Shown here: piece by piece, positions 61,496 to 64,000 of the stretch
How the letters are laid out: each line of letters begins with the position of its first letter
Numbering within the stretch: the first letter of the stretch is position 1
DNA from: Melanocharis versteri
Taxonomy: Eukaryota; Chordata; Aves; Passeriformes; Melanocharitidae
Direction: 5' to 3'
Assembly (NCBI GenBank): GCA_013397845.1
Contig: VZTG01005436.1
Location: forward strand, 2,475,638 to 2,539,637
Length of the DNA: 64,000 nucleotides
The notes under the pieces: model-generated
The model's input: the letters and a program-made list of their open reading frames with translations, nothing else
What the model was told of the DNA's origin: nothing
Databases searched by the model: none
Made by a program: the position numbers and the translations under genes

Positions 61496-64000
61496 GATCA
61501 GGAGGGTTATGTCAAGAAGTTTGGGGGGCATTGAGTCAAAGAAAGGTTTGTCATGATGCAAACAAGCTGCAGCAAGTTCAGCTCTGTGCACGCAAAGAGG
61601 ACATAAAAAGCTATCTGTAAACACAAAACACACCTTGTGGGGGGAAAACATCTGATAATGTGAGGTCATTTAATCTCTTCTGGTTTTAAATTGCTGTATG
61701 ATTTTGATAGATGGCTGAAGATGTCATGCTGAGAGTTACTGAACATTTGTTTGTTTTTATTCTCATCTTAAGAAGATGATTCACTTTGAGCTATTTGAAT
61801 GCTTAGGGACATGGTTTAACTTTTTAATGTTTATTTGCTTCTGTCTCCATTCACTTCAGAGGAATTCAAGAATTCCCTGCTGATTTAGTTGAACTTATCT
61901 ACTTCTTTTCTCCATCAGTGAAGCTGAGTTTTGTATACATGCACCCTCATTTCATACTATTGGATGCCTTAGAAAAATAAATACATTATAGGTTTGGATA
62001 CTGACCATATGAAGTCCAGAGAACTAAAGGAAATTTATCAGTAGCAAAATTATTGGTATCAAAAGGGAAAGTTTATAGAGATTTAGTGAAGCATCTCCTG
62101 GAGATGACTCATTCTTGGAGAAGATGAGTATATTTCTGCTGGGTCAGCTATTTAGTTATATAGAAATATTTTTTTCTTTTCTGCAAGCCAGATAATTGTT
62201 TATGTATGATGCTTTATCTCCACAGATGTTCTAATGCCACTATTTGCATTTTTGGTCCTTCAAGCAGTTCTGTTAGTTTTCATCTTTCCCTCATCTTAGT
62301 TTCAGCAGCTGGTATTATGATATTCAGATATAAGTGCTGATCTCAGCTCTACCAGAAGATTCATGCTGAAGCTTCCTCCTAGGTTCTTGCTTGGTTGAAG
62401 CTGTTAGTTATTTTTCCAAAGCCTAATTGATTCATGCTGTAATTGAAGTTCTATTAGAAAAAAATGAGGAAAACAGTTAATTTTAAAGGTTTAATAGCTC
62501 CTTTTGGGGTGCCCATGATTTTACAAATTTTCATAAGTAATAGGTGACTTAACATTCGACTCCATGTCTTTTACAAGGCTAACTAACCTTTATAAAGATA
62601 CAGGGTATTTACATTAAGAGTCTTTGGATACAAACGTACCCTATGTGCTATGACACAATTAAATCTTTGTCAGCTAAGAATGTAATTGCATGATCAACTT
62701 TAGTTTTTACTTCTGATTTCTGCTGTGTTCTGCCTTCTGCCCTCAGGCATGATTCCCTGCCCGCTTTCCTGAGTCAACACCACAGCTTGAGTAGATGTGC
62801 CAGTAGATGATGAGGGAGCTAATAAAACTCAGACGTATGTATTTTCACAATGGAATAAATTATTTTGTTTTGACAGAAATAGCTCTCACCTAGATCAGCT
62901 CTCAGAGCAGTTCACCATTGTTGCATCTAAATTACAAGCCAGCTTTAAAGGATAAGATTCTAGACTAAACACAGGCATTAAAGGTACATCTCTCTGCCCT
63001 GATAATACATACACATATAGCATTACAGGCTTCCAGCCATCTATTCTACATACTAACTCTGAAGCTGGGTCATCCAAGTAGTCAGTGGTTTTTGTTGTAG
63101 CTTAAGTACACAGTCTGAATACCTCTCTGCCCAAGTTACTGCCTGTGGGCAGCTTGCATGGGTTGCTTCCATGCTGATGTCACCAACCAGCCATTTCTTT
63201 TTATGGCCCTGAGGCCGTGGATACCTTCCAATGCCCATAAATTCACGGACGCTGATGTCAGCTGGTGGCTGTGCAGGGGCGGCTCCACCTGTAGCTGGGA
63301 TCATCCTCCATCTAGGAAAGGGGCGTGTGTGGAGAGCACCCTTTGGCAGCTGCTGGCTGTGCACTCAGCAGGGCTACAGGCGTGTGACCGGCACGGCTTT
63401 GCTCACCAGCTAAGGCAGAACCTCAGCCTTTCAGCTCAAGCAAGTCCTCAAACCATGCCCAGAGGTTCAGTGTAACAAAACAGAACTGCTGAAAAATGGT
63501 AGGTTATTTCTGTGAAAACTTGTGGCAGAAATGAAAAACAATTTTTAGTAACATTTTCCTGTTAAGTTTTCAAACTGGGTAAGCTTTATGATATGATATC
63601 TCAAAGGACAGAAAATGTAAGAAAATACACTGTTTAGAAAAAAGACAACTTTTAATTATAAGAAATGCCAAATTTTGGTGAGTGTAAATGAAAAATAGGC
63701 TCTGTTGTTTTGTAGTTGTATCAGACCTCTGTGATTGAAATGCTGAAAAACAGTGGAATTGGTGACTGTCAGAGTTGCAAAGTAGGATCTGTCAGGTCCC
63801 ATGTGTTTGTGATACCACTTCTTTCTGAAGGGTTTGTTATAATTTATGTAATAGGAGTTCTTGGCTGTGTTACTTTGTTGTAACTGTTGTGTGCCTACCC
63901 CCTAGAACCCTTAATTACTATTAATATATACCTTGTTGGTTTTTTGGAATTTGTCCTGCTGTCACTTCAGACATTGCACCAATACTTTCTACTTAGACTC
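61496..64000. other. Non-coding stretch, no gene recognised
   Basis: Mostly AT-rich. A good splice-acceptor-like tract ends at 62746, but the open phase after it is only about 20 codons. A GC- and CpG-richer patch at 63205-63430 contains overlapping frames (105 codons plus, 103 codons minus) that I do not recognise. No interspersed repeat was seen to the end of the window. Confidence 0.55.

Overview
The window looks like ordinary non-coding nuclear DNA of a bird, most likely a passerine. The evidence is the repeat content. There are eight recognisable fragments of CR1, the dominant LINE of bird genomes. There is also one SINE (61358-61495) that pairs an isoleucine-tRNA-like head with a CR1-type tail, the architecture described for TguSINE1 of zebra finch and other passerines. 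Composition is AT-rich, stop codons are dense, and coding-length frames are scarce. I see no bacterial-type gene organisation, rRNA, functional tRNA gene, CRISPR array, retroviral LTR or DNA transposon.

Layout. Positions 1-21175 are repeat-poor with only micro-repeats. From 21176 to 22085 there are two CR1 copies in the minus orientation, next to an unexplained minus-strand open frame with one internal stop (22257-22946). Positions 22947-29130 are AT-rich, low in repeats, and contain blocks that resemble conserved non-coding elements. Short CR1 copies lie at 29131-29190, 31255-31468 and 35383-35475. A 43-bp near-identical direct repeat brackets 39403-40649. The longest CR1 copy (41460-42052) keeps a readable end of the ORF2 protein. 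Another CR1 lies at 51396-51632. A CpG-richer patch lies at 56370-56830, a CR1 at 59359-59675, the tRNA-derived SINE at 61358-61495, and a small GC-rich patch at 63205-63430.

No protein-coding host gene can be assigned with confidence. The window is best read as intergenic or long-intron DNA. Longer frames usually overlap frames on the opposite strand and match no family I recognise. The only translations I recognise are the ends of CR1 ORF2. A few spots could be exons (25375-25543, 22257-22946, 62747 onward), but only transcript or alignment data could show this.

I did not find a new biological system. The most useful points are the LINE-SINE pair sharing one 3' tail, the 43-bp distant repeat, the interrupted minus-strand frame, and several candidate regulatory blocks.
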